Source: Lentisphaerota bacterium
Lineage (GTDB): Bacteria; Verrucomicrobiota; Lentisphaeria; Oligosphaerales; JABHEG01
Length of the DNA stretch: 64,000 bases
Reading direction: 5' to 3'
NCBI GenBank assembly: GCA_018676675.1
Contig: JABHEG010000145.1
Coordinates: 1-64,000, forward strand
In this document: in pieces, positions 1-9,364 of the stretch
How the letters are laid out: each line of letters begins with the position of its first letter
How positions within the stretch are numbered: the first letter of the stretch is position 1
Notes under the pieces: generated by a model
What the model saw: only the letters and a program-made list of their open reading frames with translations
Database searches by the model: none
Told to the model about the DNA's origin: nothing
Program-made: the position numbers and the translations under genes

Positions 1-142
1 CATCGGTGAAGGACTCACCGAACGCCGGCCTGGACGCAGCTTTCCGAGGAAAAAAACACCAACGAAGCACCGTCACGTCATGAACCGCAAAAGGATCTGA
101 GGCCGTCGCGCCGCCCGGACGCTTAGGTTGACGGCATTGGGT

Positions 143-190
143 CCGGGGGAGCCGCTGCTCCCCCGGCGGGGTATCGGGGCAGCGCCCCGA
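143..190. repeat. two adjacent perfect hairpins
   Basis: Positions 143-152 pair with 157-166 (10 bp, 4-nt loop) and 174-180 pair with 184-190 (7 bp, 3-nt loop). They lie 115-160 nt downstream of the stop of the minus-strand propeller gene. No T-run follows on either strand, so a rho-independent terminator is not well supported; a transcript 3'-end structure or a REP-like element are alternatives. The rest of 1-304 shows no credible gene. Confidence 0.45.
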
Positions 191-304
191 CTCCTCTGCC
201 GCAGGAGGTTACGGGTTAGCCTGACGCGTATGCGAAAGTCGCGGCTCTGACGGACAGTCCGAAGTCGCGACAGGCGCATCCATCGGGAGCACCGTCAGAC
301 CGGC

Positions 305-1669
305 TCACTCACCACTCACATCCAGGCATTTCAGCTGCTTCTGATCCCGCACAAGCAGCTTCCCTTCGGACAAAGCCAGCGGCGCCCAGCAACGTTGCGT
401 CCCCAACACCTTGGCTTCCGCCAGTTGGCGGTACCCTTTGGGGGTAGCTTCGACCAGACGCAGGTAGCCTGCCTTCCCATCGATAGCCAGCAACAGACCG
501 TCCGCCAGAATCATGCCGCCCTTGTCGAATGCCGGTTCTCGCCCGGTCTTCCACTTCACATTCCCGGCCAGATCCATGCAGACCAGGCCATCCTGACGTC
601 CCGTGTTATTGGTGCATTGGCCATACAGGTGCCCTTCACGCAGAATAGGCGGGTGTATGTGGGTGCCGAAAGCCTGTGTCTTAAGCAGTTCCTCAACGGT
701 GTAGCCACCGCCCCCCGCGGTCACACGAATCATGACCGAACCGGCTTCATAGGCACCGGTCAGGAACAGGCGGTCCTCACCGACGGAAACAACACGTGGG
801 ATAGGGGTCATGCACTGCCAGCCCTTGTACTCCCAGAGGATCTTCCCCGTTCTTGGGTCCAACCCCATCACTACGCCCTGGGCGCCCGGAGGAATGGGTG
901 GCGGAAGACGCCGAACTGCAGCCTTGGCGCCACCTGACGCTTTCGCTTTCCTGCCGCGCCGACGGAAAAGGTCGAGTCGCGGGGGGCCGGCACTGGCCAT
1001 CACAATTTGGTCTTCGCCGGCTACAGAGAGGACAGTCGGGGATGCATAACCAAAACGCCCGGGCAGCGCAGGCGTCTGCCAACGGAGAGCCCCGGTCTCC
1101 TTGTCCAGCGCAACCACACCGACCGACTCCGTCTGGGGAGCAATGACCAGCAAGCCCTCCCATACCGCCGGGTTCTGACACAGAGCCCATCGGGGCAGCT
1201 TCTCCGCGCCGCCGAAGTCAGACCAGTAGTTCTTACGCCACACCACCTTGTGCGTCGTGCGGTCAATGCAGACCAGATCACCGAATGTGCCGGCTACGAA
1301 CACGTGATCGCCATCCACCAGGGGGACACACCGCGCGCCCGGATAACTTCCCCCGCCAGGCTCCCCCGCATAACCACATGACCATTTGGTTGCCCCCGAG
1401 TCGAGATCCAGACAAAGCAGTGTCTCAGTCCCATCCTTCTGACGATCATGGGCGAACACGCCCCCGCCCTGCACAGCCGCCCCGCTGAATCCCGGGCCCA
1501 AAGCCACCGTCCAAAGCTCGGGTGGCCCTCCCTCCGGCCACGAACGCGCAATCCCTGTCTCTTCGCTGACCGCGTCCCCGTTGGCCCCCAGGAAACATGG
1601 CCAGTCTCCTCCCTGCACACTGAAGCAAGCCCACAGAAGTAACGAAGCCAACCGTATGACGCTCTTCAT
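305..1669 (-). CDS. exported PQQ-like beta-propeller protein
   Basis: 454 aa with an N-terminal signal peptide (hydrophobic residues 6-18, likely cleavage near Gly20). The body is made of repeated PQQ/pyrrolo-quinoline-type propeller blades, recognised by recurring strand motifs such as DLDSGATKW, DKETGALRW, DPRTGKILWEY and a D-x-x-G-N-V-K-W blade. Such folds occur in BamB-like scaffolds and in quinoprotein dehydrogenases; no quinone-binding Cys pair or dehydrogenase catalytic residues are evident, so a binding or scaffold role outside the cytoplasm is more likely than an enzyme. A basic low-complexity stretch (RKAKASGGAKAAVRR) sits mid-protein. It is monocistronic or the last gene of a transcript; the upstream gene on the same strand is 340 nt away. 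Function is unknown beyond the fold. Confidence 0.8.
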   Translation of the reverse strand: MKSVIRLASLLLWACFSVQGGDWPCFLGANGDAVSEETGIARSWPEGGPPELWTVALGPGFSGAAVQGGGVFAHDRQKDGTETLLCLDLDSGATKWSCGYAGEPGGGSYPGARCVPLVDGDHVFVAGTFGDLVCIDRTTHKVVWRKNYWSDFGGAEKLPRWALCQNPAVWEGLLVIAPQTESVGVVALDKETGALRWQTPALPGRFGYASPTVLSVAGEDQIVMASAGPPRLDLFRRRGRKAKASGGAKAAVRRLPPPIPPGAQGVVMGLDPRTGKILWEYKGWQCMTPIPRVVSVGEDRLFLTGAYEAGSVMIRVTAGGGGYTVEELLKTQAFGTHIHPPILREGHLYGQCTNNTGRQDGLVCMDLAGNVKWKTGREPAFDKGGMILADGLLLAIDGKAGYLRLVEATPKGYRQLAEAKVLGTQRCWAPLALSEGKLLVRDQKQLKCLDVSGE

Positions 1670-2009
1670 GGTGCGAGATCCCTTTCACGTTCACGAGAGT
1701 GGTCTGGTCTTGGCCCCCCGGGAAAAGCCCACAGTACGCCACGGCAAGATGGAACGCAACTCCGCCGCAACGGACAACACGGTTTCCCCTGTGCGCCCGG
1801 AGACGGTCGTGCTCGGAGATTCGTGCTCGGAGCTGGGGCATCGCTTGCCGATGAAGCGACCATGCCGACGGGGACACGGAGATTGGCTGCGGGATGAACC
1901 GGCTCAACGCTCAGCTGAAGACGGGGCACGACGTTTCCACCCATCGACGGAGACCCAGCGGGTTGAGCCGAGTTCCCCGGTCGACAGGCAAACCGTGCTT
2001 GATGCCCTG
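1670..2009. other. intergenic stretch with a tandem 14-nt repeat
   Basis: This 340-nt gap separates the two exported-protein genes on the minus strand and should hold the promoter of the propeller gene, but I see no convincing -35/-10 pair. The notable structure is two tandem 14-nt copies at 1807-1820 and 1821-1834 (TCGTGCTCGGAGAT, then one change). Open frames crossing here are antisense shadows. Confidence 0.5.
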
Positions 2010-3182
2010 TCATCTCAGTCGAACTGTGGGCATTCTCGGCATCGGCGGTGCCATGCGGCGCTTGAGGGGCTCGATGCGCTTGTCAATACGGTCGGCGGCA
2101 ACGATGGCCTGGGTGGCGAAGTGGCTGTTGGGAGAATCCTTGATGATCTTCTTGTAATCACGGATCGCGCTTTGGTGCTCTGCCAGCGTCCCAGCCAGCA
2201 TTTCCCGGCGCAAAGCACGTTTGAAGTCTCTCTCGGCCCGGGCCTCCCGTTTGACGTCTTTCCTACCTTCCAGCTCCGCCATTCTCTGCACGATTTGTCG
2301 ACGGGTCCGCTTGGGGCAGGCCAGGAAGTAAGGGTTCCCGCTGATGTCTTTGAGCGCTCGGTACATAGCCAGATCGTCGTTGAGTCCATCCATGTAGCGC
2401 CCCCATTCCGTCAGCCACTCCTTTGCTTTGGGGCGAGGGTCGGTCACGGACCGCCGCACGTGCACATCCAACCAGGCTCGGAGGCGTGGAGCCTGGGGAT
2501 CAAGAGCATGTCCGCGCCCCGCGTATTCCTCCCAGGTCACCAGCGCATCCGACCGCTCCAGTATCTGGGCTGCCCACTGAGCGCAGGAGTTGTTGGCATC
2601 GGTTTCGCCGGCGCCCAGGTAAACGGGCTTCCCCTCAACCCCGGCGATTTGTGCCTTACGGCTCGATGGGTGGCGCCCGGCCAGGAGAATGATCGCGCCC
2701 GCCCAGCCCTTCAGGCCACCGTCAGTGAAGCCCATCACATGCCAGCCTCCTTTGCTGACCCCGGCGAGGAACATGCGGTCCTCATCCACGCTTGCGTGTT
2801 TCATCAGGAAGGTTCGGGCCTGGCCAAGCTGTCGGACCTCAGATCGGAGATAGATCATCTGTTGTTTTGGCGTACGCTCCCACTCGCCCCGCTGAGTATA
2901 CGTCATTCCCACCAGGATGACGTCCTCCCCGTCGGTGAGCTGCCGGAGCAGCTCGGTGGTCGGCTTGCCACTCAACCCGTGATAGAAAAAAACAACGGGC
3001 CAGGAGGTCTCCGTGTCGTAGTTCGCGGGCAGATACACACGAATCGCTCCCTCAACCGGCTTCCAGTCGACCACCGTCTCCCGACCTGCCACCAACGCAA
3101 TCGTCCCCTCTCCCCCCTCAACTGCGCCTGCCGCGATCAACAGCAAGAGCAGCACGCCAATCCCGGCTCGGTTTGGTTGCAT
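2010..3182 (-). CDS. exported alpha/beta-hydrolase (esterase/PHB-depolymerase-like)
   Basis: 390 aa. Residues 1-24 form a signal peptide with a run of leucines. The hydrolase domain spans about residues 40-235: the nucleophile elbow is G-V-S-K-G-G with Ser143, and likely partners are Asp195 (GETD) and His225 (GRGHALD), giving a Ser-Asp-His triad in the family order. Family knowledge: predicted secreted esterases and feruloyl-esterase/PHB-depolymerase-like proteins share this layout. The C-terminal 150 residues are Arg/Lys-rich and helical, without a domain I recognise. The ATG has GGAGG seven nt upstream. Substrate unknown; envelope or extracellular location is inferred from the signal peptide. 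Confidence 0.8.
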   Translation of the reverse strand: MQPNRAGIGVLLLLLIAAGAVEGGEGTIALVAGRETVVDWKPVEGAIRVYLPANYDTETSWPVVFFYHGLSGKPTTELLRQLTDGEDVILVGMTYTQRGEWERTPKQQMIYLRSEVRQLGQARTFLMKHASVDEDRMFLAGVSKGGWHVMGFTDGGLKGWAGAIILLAGRHPSSRKAQIAGVEGKPVYLGAGETDANNSCAQWAAQILERSDALVTWEEYAGRGHALDPQAPRLRAWLDVHVRRSVTDPRPKAKEWLTEWGRYMDGLNDDLAMYRALKDISGNPYFLACPKRTRRQIVQRMAELEGRKDVKREARAERDFKRALRREMLAGTLAEHQSAIRDYKKIIKDSPNSHFATQAIVAADRIDKRIEPLKRRMAPPMPRMPTVRLR

Positions 3183-3384
3183 CCGTCGGCCTCCGTATCC
3201 TGTCCCGCACAGGGGGTTGGGCGACTCTACACCTGACGAAGGGCCAAAGCAACATCCTGATCCCTCGCCCCAGGGCTGTCAGAACAGAAACAGCCCTACC
3301 CTCGTCCCCGGAAGCTCTGGAACCTGCCGCGACAGCACGTATCTTCTACACCTGCCGAATACCAGACCACATGCAGGAGAGCAG

Positions 3385-3948
3385 ATGAGCATTCCCCAGA
3401 CAGCTGCACGGGCAGCGATCTTTCTCGATCGCGACGGAACGATCATTGAAGATGGTGGGTTCCTCACCAGTCCGGAAGAGGTCGTGTTCATTCCGGGAGC
3501 GGCCACTGCACTCCTCAGGTTGCAGGAGCAATTTGCCCTGTTCATCGTGACCCACCAAGTGGGGATGGCACGCGGGATCCAGACCGCAGAAGAGGTGGAA
3601 CGGGTCAACCGGCACATCCTCGACGTCCTGGGCGAGGAAGGGGTCGTGATCACGGAAGTCTACTGCTGTCCGCACGAACGTTCAGAAGGCTGCCAGTGCA
3701 TCAAGCCGAATCCGTTCTTCCCGAATGCAGCTGCTCGAGACTACGGTGTCACACTTGAAGGTAGCTTCTCAATCGGTGATCACCTGCCAGACGTGGAACT
3801 GGCTCAGAATGTCGGGGGAACGGGTATCTTTGTACTCACAGGACACGGAGACAAACACCGCGACGAAGTCCCTCCCGGGACGCCCCTTTTTGAAAACCTG
3901 ACCGGCGCAGCGGACTGGATCCTCAACGGTGCAACGCCAGCGGCCTGA
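3385..3948 (+). CDS. gmhB: D-glycero-manno-heptose 1,7-bisphosphate phosphatase (GmhB family)
   Basis: 187 aa HAD-family phosphatase. The ATG at 3385 follows AGGAG by five nt; the open frame runs further upstream but the domain begins here. Motif I is F-L-D-R-D-G-T-I (nucleophile and general acid Asp), and the GmhB-type zinc loop is visible as C-C-P-H...G-C-Q-C-I-K-P-N. A typical C-terminal G-D-H-x-x-D motif IV follows. The enzyme removes the 1-phosphate from heptose bisphosphate in ADP-heptose synthesis for the LPS core; the kinase that makes its substrate (hldA) is encoded at 22.7 kb, which supports the call. Histidinol-phosphate phosphatase is the usual alternative for this family. Confidence 0.85.
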   Translation: MSIPQTAARAAIFLDRDGTIIEDGGFLTSPEEVVFIPGAATALLRLQEQFALFIVTHQVGMARGIQTAEEVERVNRHILDVLGEEGVVITEVYCCPHERSEGCQCIKPNPFFPNAAARDYGVTLEGSFSIGDHLPDVELAQNVGGTGIFVLTGHGDKHRDEVPPGTPLFENLTGAADWILNGATPAA

Positions 3949-4033
3949 GTCGTCGCCCGAGAGGACCGCTCCCGCAAGTCATGCATGTGCGTTAAGCTAA
4001 GGGCAATCGGGGCGTGGCAGCCCTTCGGCCAGG

Positions 4034-4120
4034 CTCAAGGCCTTGAGCAAGTCCCACAGTCGTGGGACGCGTCGAAGCGGCCCCTCCCACGTTGGCTGCA
4101 CCTGACCTCAATGTGGGAGG
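4034..4120. terminator. inverted repeats between convergent genes
   Basis: Between the convergent gmhB and UroD-like genes are three inverted repeats: a 14-nt perfect palindrome at 4034-4047 (CTCAAGGCCTTGAG), a 7-bp stem at 4051-4057/4062-4068 with a 4-nt loop, and an 8-bp stem at 4083-4090/4113-4120. None has a strong T-run, so they may be a bidirectional end structure or simply a repeat cluster. Confidence 0.4.
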
Positions 4121-4175
4121 CGGTGCTGCCCGGCGACCTCTTACTGGATGCACTTTCTGCCGCTTCTCTGACGCA

Positions 4176-5414
4176 TCACGCCCCGTAGACCTCATCGATC
4201 ACTTCGCGCGTGATCTGCACCCAACGAGGCACTCGCGTCGGGTCTCCTCCAACCGTCTCAACATCCTTCAGAGTGATGTCAACGTAGGCATCGTTGGCTT
4301 TGCAGATCTCCAGATCACGGCGCAAAATCCTGCGGATGCGTTCGGGGTTGAAGTCGTAGCTGACCATGTCGGCCGGACTGGGTCGATAGCTCAGAACGTA
4401 GTCCGTGCCGATCTGTTCAGCACAGGTTGCCACATCGGCCATCGGGGAGACGGCGATCCGACGGATGTTCGGGTAGTTCTTGAGCAACGGGATGATCATG
4501 CCGAGGTCTTCACAGCAGCCGTAAGCCACCAGACCGAAGTGTTTGAAGATCGAGGCCTGGTACTGGAGGATAAACTCCTGGAACAGCTCAGGTCCAACCA
4601 TGGCAAACTCCTGTGATGCGCAGAAGCACCAGAGATCACCGCGCGAGACCGGCATGTCAATCGGGGATGGGTCGTCCAGTTCCTCGGCATAGCTCATCGC
4701 CTGGTTTTGATGGTTCGAGAGTTGCCAGTCTCCAGCCGCTTCGGCGGCCTCGTGAGCGGCCAGAATGGCATCGCGCATGAACGTGACAACTCCATGCAAC
4801 CAGTCCGGCCGGTCCATCATGTCCCACATGACCTGATCCAGACCACGCAACTGGGCCAGACGAGTGGAAATGTCCGCCTCCCAGACCGAGTACCGTGGGC
4901 TCCGGTCAACCGCGATGGCGATCAGGTCGCCAACCGCTTCCTGCAGCCGCTCGAGGTTCGCCTGCGTCGCTTCCTCGTCCACGGCATGAACGGTTGCCAC
5001 CATCCTGTCGGCATCTTCCGGCAGCTTTATCGAAGGGTCCATCTGCCGGGCGCCGCGAGGATCGTCGCTGGCGATCCAGCGGATAGGCACTCCCCACGCT
5101 CCACCGGGAGGCGTCGGCCGGGAAGCGCCCAGAACAAGCCACGGCTCAAAGATTGAGTCATCCTCACAGGAAACCCAATAGAGTTTCTGCCGCAGTTGGT
5201 TCTCGTAGCTCCGCAGCAGCGGGTCCTCGCAGGAACACGCTGATTGCGGCACCTCGCGCCAGGCGAAGGCCCGGGTGTAGATCGGGACCCGCGTGCGAGT
5301 CAGACTGTTGTGCTGTCGCCACAGGTCCCGGCAGACGCCCTGCTCAGGACGATTGCAGCATTCCATGTACTCCCGGACCAACTCGCGAACAATGTCTCTA
5401 TCCCTGGAACTCAT
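4176..5414 (-). CDS. uroporphyrinogen-decarboxylase-like (URO-D fold) protein
   Basis: 412 aa from ATG 5414, which has GGAGAAACGC directly upstream; an in-frame ATG at 5558 would add 48 residues but has no ribosome site. The C-terminal half shows the UroD/corrinoid-methyltransferase pattern: W-C-F-C-A-S-Q-E, F-x-E-F-x-L-x-Y-Q, G-C-C-E-D and a final TIM-barrel strand region. Proteins of this type with low similarity to HemE are common in PVC bacteria and often act on methylated or sugar-linked substrates, not on porphyrin. The Cys pair in G-C-C-E-D could bind zinc as in the methyltransferase branch. No corrinoid protein or methyltransferase lies beside it, so the substrate is unknown. Confidence 0.7.
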   Translation of the reverse strand: MSSRDRDIVRELVREYMECCNRPEQGVCRDLWRQHNSLTRTRVPIYTRAFAWREVPQSACSCEDPLLRSYENQLRQKLYWVSCEDDSIFEPWLVLGASRPTPPGGAWGVPIRWIASDDPRGARQMDPSIKLPEDADRMVATVHAVDEEATQANLERLQEAVGDLIAIAVDRSPRYSVWEADISTRLAQLRGLDQVMWDMMDRPDWLHGVVTFMRDAILAAHEAAEAAGDWQLSNHQNQAMSYAEELDDPSPIDMPVSRGDLWCFCASQEFAMVGPELFQEFILQYQASIFKHFGLVAYGCCEDLGMIIPLLKNYPNIRRIAVSPMADVATCAEQIGTDYVLSYRPSPADMVSYDFNPERIRRILRRDLEICKANDAYVDITLKDVETVGGDPTRVPRWVQITREVIDEVYGA

Positions 5415-5792
5415 GCGTTTCTCCAGCCACAGGTGGGCGTCTCTCTCAGCGTATATCCCGACGTCTGCATCGTCACGATCGGCGCGCTTCCCCAGAAGCA
5501 TAGAACGTGTTGGTACATCGGTCAATCCGTGCATCGGTCCCGGTTGACAATCCGCCATGATACTACCATGTTAACCCGCTACCCGACAGGCTCCCCCGCC
5601 TTACTCAGCTGAGCCGCCTCGGAGAGATGCAAACTGGGCAGGAAGCGGGGATCACCGATGTTCTCCACCGTCGCGCCCGGGTTCGCAACGATGGAGGCGC
5701 ACGATGACGCGGATTGAGCCTGACATTCCTCGCAGCAGCAAAACGATGCCACTGTCGGCAACACTCGCCTGCAGCGCAGATGGAAAGCTGGT

Positions 5793-6752
5793 ATGAGCAG
5801 AATCCTCGGTTACAACGACATCCTTCGCGTGATCTCGGCCCGCCCCCCTCTCCTGATGGTGGATCGCATCGAGCTGGCGGAAGACGGCACTTCGGCCAAG
5901 GCTACCAAGTGTGTGTCCATGGATGAGCAGTTTTTCCAGGGACATTTCCCTGGCGGCCCGATCATGCCTGGTGTGCTGCAGATCGCCGCGATGTACCAGA
6001 CGGCCTGTGCCCTCATCCGCGAGGAGCACCTGGACGCTTCCGATGCCAGATTCCCACGCCTGTGCTCCATGAATCGAATCAAGTTCCGGAAACCGGTTTT
6101 CCCGGGGGATCTGCTTCAGTTGGAGGTCGCTATCACGCCCTGCGATGGCGGGTTCTCAGTCAAGGCAAAGGGCGAAGTCGATGGCCAAACAGTCAGCCAG
6201 GGAAACCTGGGGATTGAGGTCGTTGACTCCGACGACGCCTGCATCTGCCCGGACGCACTGGTTGCCCCCCCCAAGTACTTCGCCGACGCGAAGCCCGAGA
6301 CCGTGATGGGAACCCTGGGCGTCATGCAGATCATCCCGCACCGCTACCCCTTTCTTCTCATCGACAAGGTCATAAAGATCAGCGATGACCTCACCGGACC
6401 GGGCCCGCATCTGGTCGGCCTCAAGAATGTAACCGGCAACGAGCCGTTCATGAGATCCATGACTCCCCCTGCCCTGCCTGGCTATCTGCAGGTCGAAGCA
6501 GCGGCCCAGGCCGCCTGCGTGACCGCACTCTCGAAGCCCGGGAACGAGGATCTCATCGGCTACTTCATGTCCATCGACTCAGCGTCCTTCGAACACCCGA
6601 TTGTGCCCGGCGACCAGCTGGTGATGGAGATGATCCTCACCGACCGAGGACGTTTCGGAATCGCTGAAGGGACCTTATTCGTTGGTGGCCGTCGCGTCAG
6701 CCATTCCGTGCTCAAATTCGCACTCGTCGAGCGTGAGCAGGAGACAGAGTGA
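5793..6752 (+). CDS. fused double hot-dog FabZ-type hydroxyacyl-ACP dehydratase
   Basis: 319 aa with two FabZ-like hot-dog domains, about residues 5-145 and 172-315. Domain 1 keeps the catalytic histidine (GHFPGGPIMPG, His51), but the glutamate expected 14 residues on is Ala65. Domain 2 keeps the glutamate (GYLQVEAAAQ, Glu235) and the N-terminal I-P-H-R-Y-P-F-L-L signature, but the GHFPG histidine loop is replaced by PFMRSMTPPA. In the FabZ homodimer, known active sites pair His of one subunit with Glu of the other, so this fusion should have one complete composite site and one dead site. It overlaps lpxA by one nt (TGATG), which suggests coupling to lipid A synthesis. Confidence 0.85.
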   Translation: MSRILGYNDILRVISARPPLLMVDRIELAEDGTSAKATKCVSMDEQFFQGHFPGGPIMPGVLQIAAMYQTACALIREEHLDASDARFPRLCSMNRIKFRKPVFPGDLLQLEVAITPCDGGFSVKAKGEVDGQTVSQGNLGIEVVDSDDACICPDALVAPPKYFADAKPETVMGTLGVMQIIPHRYPFLLIDKVIKISDDLTGPGPHLVGLKNVTGNEPFMRSMTPPALPGYLQVEAAAQAACVTALSKPGNEDLIGYFMSIDSASFEHPIVPGDQLVMEMILTDRGRFGIAEGTLFVGGRRVSHSVLKFALVEREQETE

Positions 6753-7546
6753 TGGCGTCTGCGATTCACCCAACTGCCATCATTGCTCCGGAAGCGACGA
6801 TCGGTGATGACTGCCGCATCGGCCCGTATTGCGTCGTCGGCCCCAACGTCACCCTCGGCGCCGAAACGTGCCTCCATGAACACGTCTCCATTGATGGCCA
6901 CACAACCCTCGGCGAGCGGTGTGAGATCTTCCCCTTCGCCTCCATCGGCAAGCAGACCCAGGACCTCAAGTACGATGGTGGAACGGCCTACGTGGAGATT
7001 GGCCACGACACGACGCTACGGGAATACGTTACAGTCAACGCCGCAACGGCCACGGGCGAACGCACGGCCATTGGGAACCACTGCCACGTGCTGGCCTACT
7101 GCCACATCGCGCACGAGTGCATCCTCGGCGACCACGTGATCATGAGCAACGCAACGCAGCTCGCCGGGCATGTCATCGTTGAAGACCATGTCGTATTCGG
7201 GGGAATGGGAGGCGTGCACCAGTTCGTGCGTATCGGCACCATGGTCATGGTCAGTGCAACCGCCAAAGTGGTGCAGGACGTGCTGCCGTTCTGCCTCGTC
7301 GACGGTAATCCCGCCGTTCCCGTAACCATCAACAAAGTCGGTTTGGAGCGCAACGGGAAATCACCCGAGACCATCGACGCCATACAGAAGGCGTACCGAA
7401 CCGTTTTCCGCGCGAATCTCACAGTTGACGCAGCCGTCAACCAGCTGCGTGAGGCCTACCCCGGTGTGGAGGAGGTGGAGCGAATTGCCCACTTTGCCGA
7501 GACGTCCGAGCGAGGCCTGAGCCGTCCCAAGTCCGGACGCCGCTGA
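6752..7546 (+). CDS. lpxA: UDP-N-acetylglucosamine O-acyltransferase
   Basis: 264 aa, left-handed beta-helix acyltransferase of about the usual length. Repeated hexapeptide motifs run from residue 5 to about 190, followed by the short helical C-terminal domain. The catalytic His is in H-I-A-H-E-C (His121, matching His125 of E. coli LpxA). Catalyses the first step of lipid A synthesis, moving a 3-hydroxyacyl group from ACP to UDP-GlcNAc. The ATG at 6752 shares its A with the stop of the FabZ fusion; a GTG at 6749 is also in frame. Promoter lies presumably upstream of the FabZ fusion. Confidence 0.93.
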   Translation: MASAIHPTAIIAPEATIGDDCRIGPYCVVGPNVTLGAETCLHEHVSIDGHTTLGERCEIFPFASIGKQTQDLKYDGGTAYVEIGHDTTLREYVTVNAATATGERTAIGNHCHVLAYCHIAHECILGDHVIMSNATQLAGHVIVEDHVVFGGMGGVHQFVRIGTMVMVSATAKVVQDVLPFCLVDGNPAVPVTINKVGLERNGKSPETIDAIQKAYRTVFRANLTVDAAVNQLREAYPGVEEVERIAHFAETSERGLSRPKSGRR

Positions 7547-7715
7547 GCTCCGGGCGCCGCGACAGCCCACACACACAGAGGCCCCCGACGCAAAGAAACC
7601 CATCCTGGCTGACCGTACGCCCGCAAAGCGCAACCCGGCCGGCTCTCTTTTTGAGGCATGAACCCAGGAAACAGCGGGGCTAGCTCAACCACCCTCCGCT
7701 GCAACAGGTGAAACC

Positions 7716-8963
7716 ATGATTGACATCCGTATTCTCCGAGACGATCCCCAACGAGTCAAGGCCAACTGCAAGCGCCGCAGCTGTACTGTCGACATCGATG
7801 AGCTGGTGGCGAAGGACCAGGAATACCTGGCACTCACCCGTGACATTGAGGATAAACGCGCCCTGCGCAACTCTCTGAGCAAACAATGCAGAGACAATCC
7901 GGAAGCCCGCGAACAGGTCAAAGCCCTGAAGGGTGAGTTGGCCGATGTGGAACAGCGCCAGGGCGTGCTCCAAACCGCTGTCAACGACATGCTGGCCTGG
8001 CTCCCGAATTTCCTCGCGGATGATGTTCCGGATGGCCGCGGCGATGACGACAATGCCCCCCTCCGGTTCGTTGGCGACAAGCCTGAGTTCGATTTCGAGC
8101 CAAAGGACCATCAGGAACTGGGGGAACTGCACGGCATTATCGATACGGCCCGCGGAGCAAAAGTGGCCCAGCGCGGCTTCTACTTCTGGGTGGGAGCGGG
8201 CGCGCAACTGACCCAGGGCCTCTTCTTCTGGGCCCAGCAGGAACTCGTCAAACGCGGTTTCACACTCTTCATGAGCCCCTGTGCTGCCAAGGGAGAAACG
8301 CTCTTCGGAACTGGCTATCTGCCCTTCTTTGCGGACCAGACCTACCAGCTCGAAGGCGAGGATCTGGCCCTGATCGGCACCTCTGAACAGACACTGATCG
8401 GCTACCGGGCCGACGAGGTTATCAACGCCGACCAACTGCCGCTCTGCTACACGGCGTACACCCCCTGTTTCCGCACCGAAGCCGGCAGCTGGGGCAAGGC
8501 CACCCGTGGCATTTTCCGAGTGCACCAGTTCCACAAGGTAGAACAGATCGTGCTCTGCCTGCCCGAAGAGTCCCCCAAGTACCACGACATGTGCCAGGAG
8601 AACGAAGAGTACCTTCTCAAACAGCTCGGACTCCCCTACCGGGTAGTCAATGTGTGCGTGGGTGATATGGGCGCTCCCGGCTACAAGAAGTACGACGTGG
8701 AAGCCTGGTTCGCGGGCTACAGTGGATACCGTGAAGTCACCTCCAACACCAACCTGACTGACTTCCAATCACGCCGGCTCAAGATCCGCTACAAGGCGGA
8801 CAAGAAGCGGGGGTTCGTGCACACGATCTCAGCCACCGGGGTCACGGACCGAGTCGTCTGCGCCATCCTGGAGAACTTCCAGCAAGCAGACGGAACGGTC
8901 ATCATCCCTGAGGTGTTGCGTCCCTTCACCGGCTTCGACCGCCTCGTGCCACCGGCAAAGTAG
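7716..8963 (+). CDS. serS: seryl-tRNA synthetase
   Basis: 415 aa class II synthetase. Residues 1-110 form the long coiled-coil arm that binds the tRNA extra arm. The catalytic domain carries motif 2 (FRTEAGS..ATRGIFRVHQFHKVE) and motif 3 near the end (the region after ISATGV). A complete, ordinary housekeeping gene, 169 nt after lpxA, with its own strong terminator at 9078-9098. Confidence 0.95.
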   Translation: MIDIRILRDDPQRVKANCKRRSCTVDIDELVAKDQEYLALTRDIEDKRALRNSLSKQCRDNPEAREQVKALKGELADVEQRQGVLQTAVNDMLAWLPNFLADDVPDGRGDDDNAPLRFVGDKPEFDFEPKDHQELGELHGIIDTARGAKVAQRGFYFWVGAGAQLTQGLFFWAQQELVKRGFTLFMSPCAAKGETLFGTGYLPFFADQTYQLEGEDLALIGTSEQTLIGYRADEVINADQLPLCYTAYTPCFRTEAGSWGKATRGIFRVHQFHKVEQIVLCLPEESPKYHDMCQENEEYLLKQLGLPYRVVNVCVGDMGAPGYKKYDVEAWFAGYSGYREVTSNTNLTDFQSRRLKIRYKADKKRGFVHTISATGVTDRVVCAILENFQQADGTVIIPEVLRPFTGFDRLVPPAK

Positions 8964-9077
8964 ACTGCTCGCGTTCGCCATCTTCTGGAGGGCCGATGTC
9001 CACAGCGGCCGAAGTACGGTCGCCGAGGACGCCGCCCTTCCAGGACGTTCGCCACGGCGACAGATTCCCTTGGAGCT

Positions 9078-9098
9078 CCGGTCGTCCCGACCGGTTTT
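9078..9098 (+). terminator. rho-independent terminator after serS
   Basis: A 7-bp perfect stem (CCGGTCG at 9078-9084 with CGACCGG at 9088-9094), 3-nt loop, followed at once by TTTT (9095-9098). It lies 115 nt after the serS stop. The remainder of 8964-9295 shows no credible gene. Confidence 0.75.
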
Positions 9099-9295
9099 CT
9101 GCGCTGGCCGCTTTGGCAAAAGCGGACCTCCAGAAGCAGGCGGCCAAGCCCTCCCCCGGGACCACCGAACTCCGCCTCGACATCTTCTTTTCCTGCCCTC
9201 GGAGCAGCGAAGCCGAGATGGTCCGGCTACCATCGAGACCAGGGCCGCTCCCGATATGTGGGCCGGTGTCCCCAACGAGTCATCCTCACTTGCCC

Positions 9296-9324
9296 TTGAC
9301 ATACCCCGGGTATTCGGATAGCTT
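9296..9324 (+). promoter_or_regulatory. candidate sigma-70-type promoter of the acyl-CoA operon
   Basis: A perfect TTGACA at 9296-9301, a 17-nt spacer, then TAGCTT at 9319-9324 (3 of 6 matches to TATAAT). It sits 40 nt before the CoA-transferase ATG and after the serS terminator, where a new promoter is needed. Confidence 0.45.
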
Positions 9325-9364
9325 CGGCTCCACGACGTTGGAACCGGCGTAACAGGGGGTTTGC

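Noticed and set aside
73..279. 68-aa open frame on the minus strand
   Set aside because: Runs through the two hairpins, low-complexity Arg-rich product, no ribosome site or family.
1581..3236. 551-aa open frame on the plus strand
   Set aside because: Antisense to the serine hydrolase, which has a signal peptide, triad and ribosome site.
4176..5558. Longer start for the UroD-like gene
   Set aside because: No ribosome site at 5558, and the extra 48 residues carry no domain content; 5414 has GGAG.
7680..8768. 362-aa open frame antisense to serS
   Set aside because: Shadow frame; serS is unmistakable.
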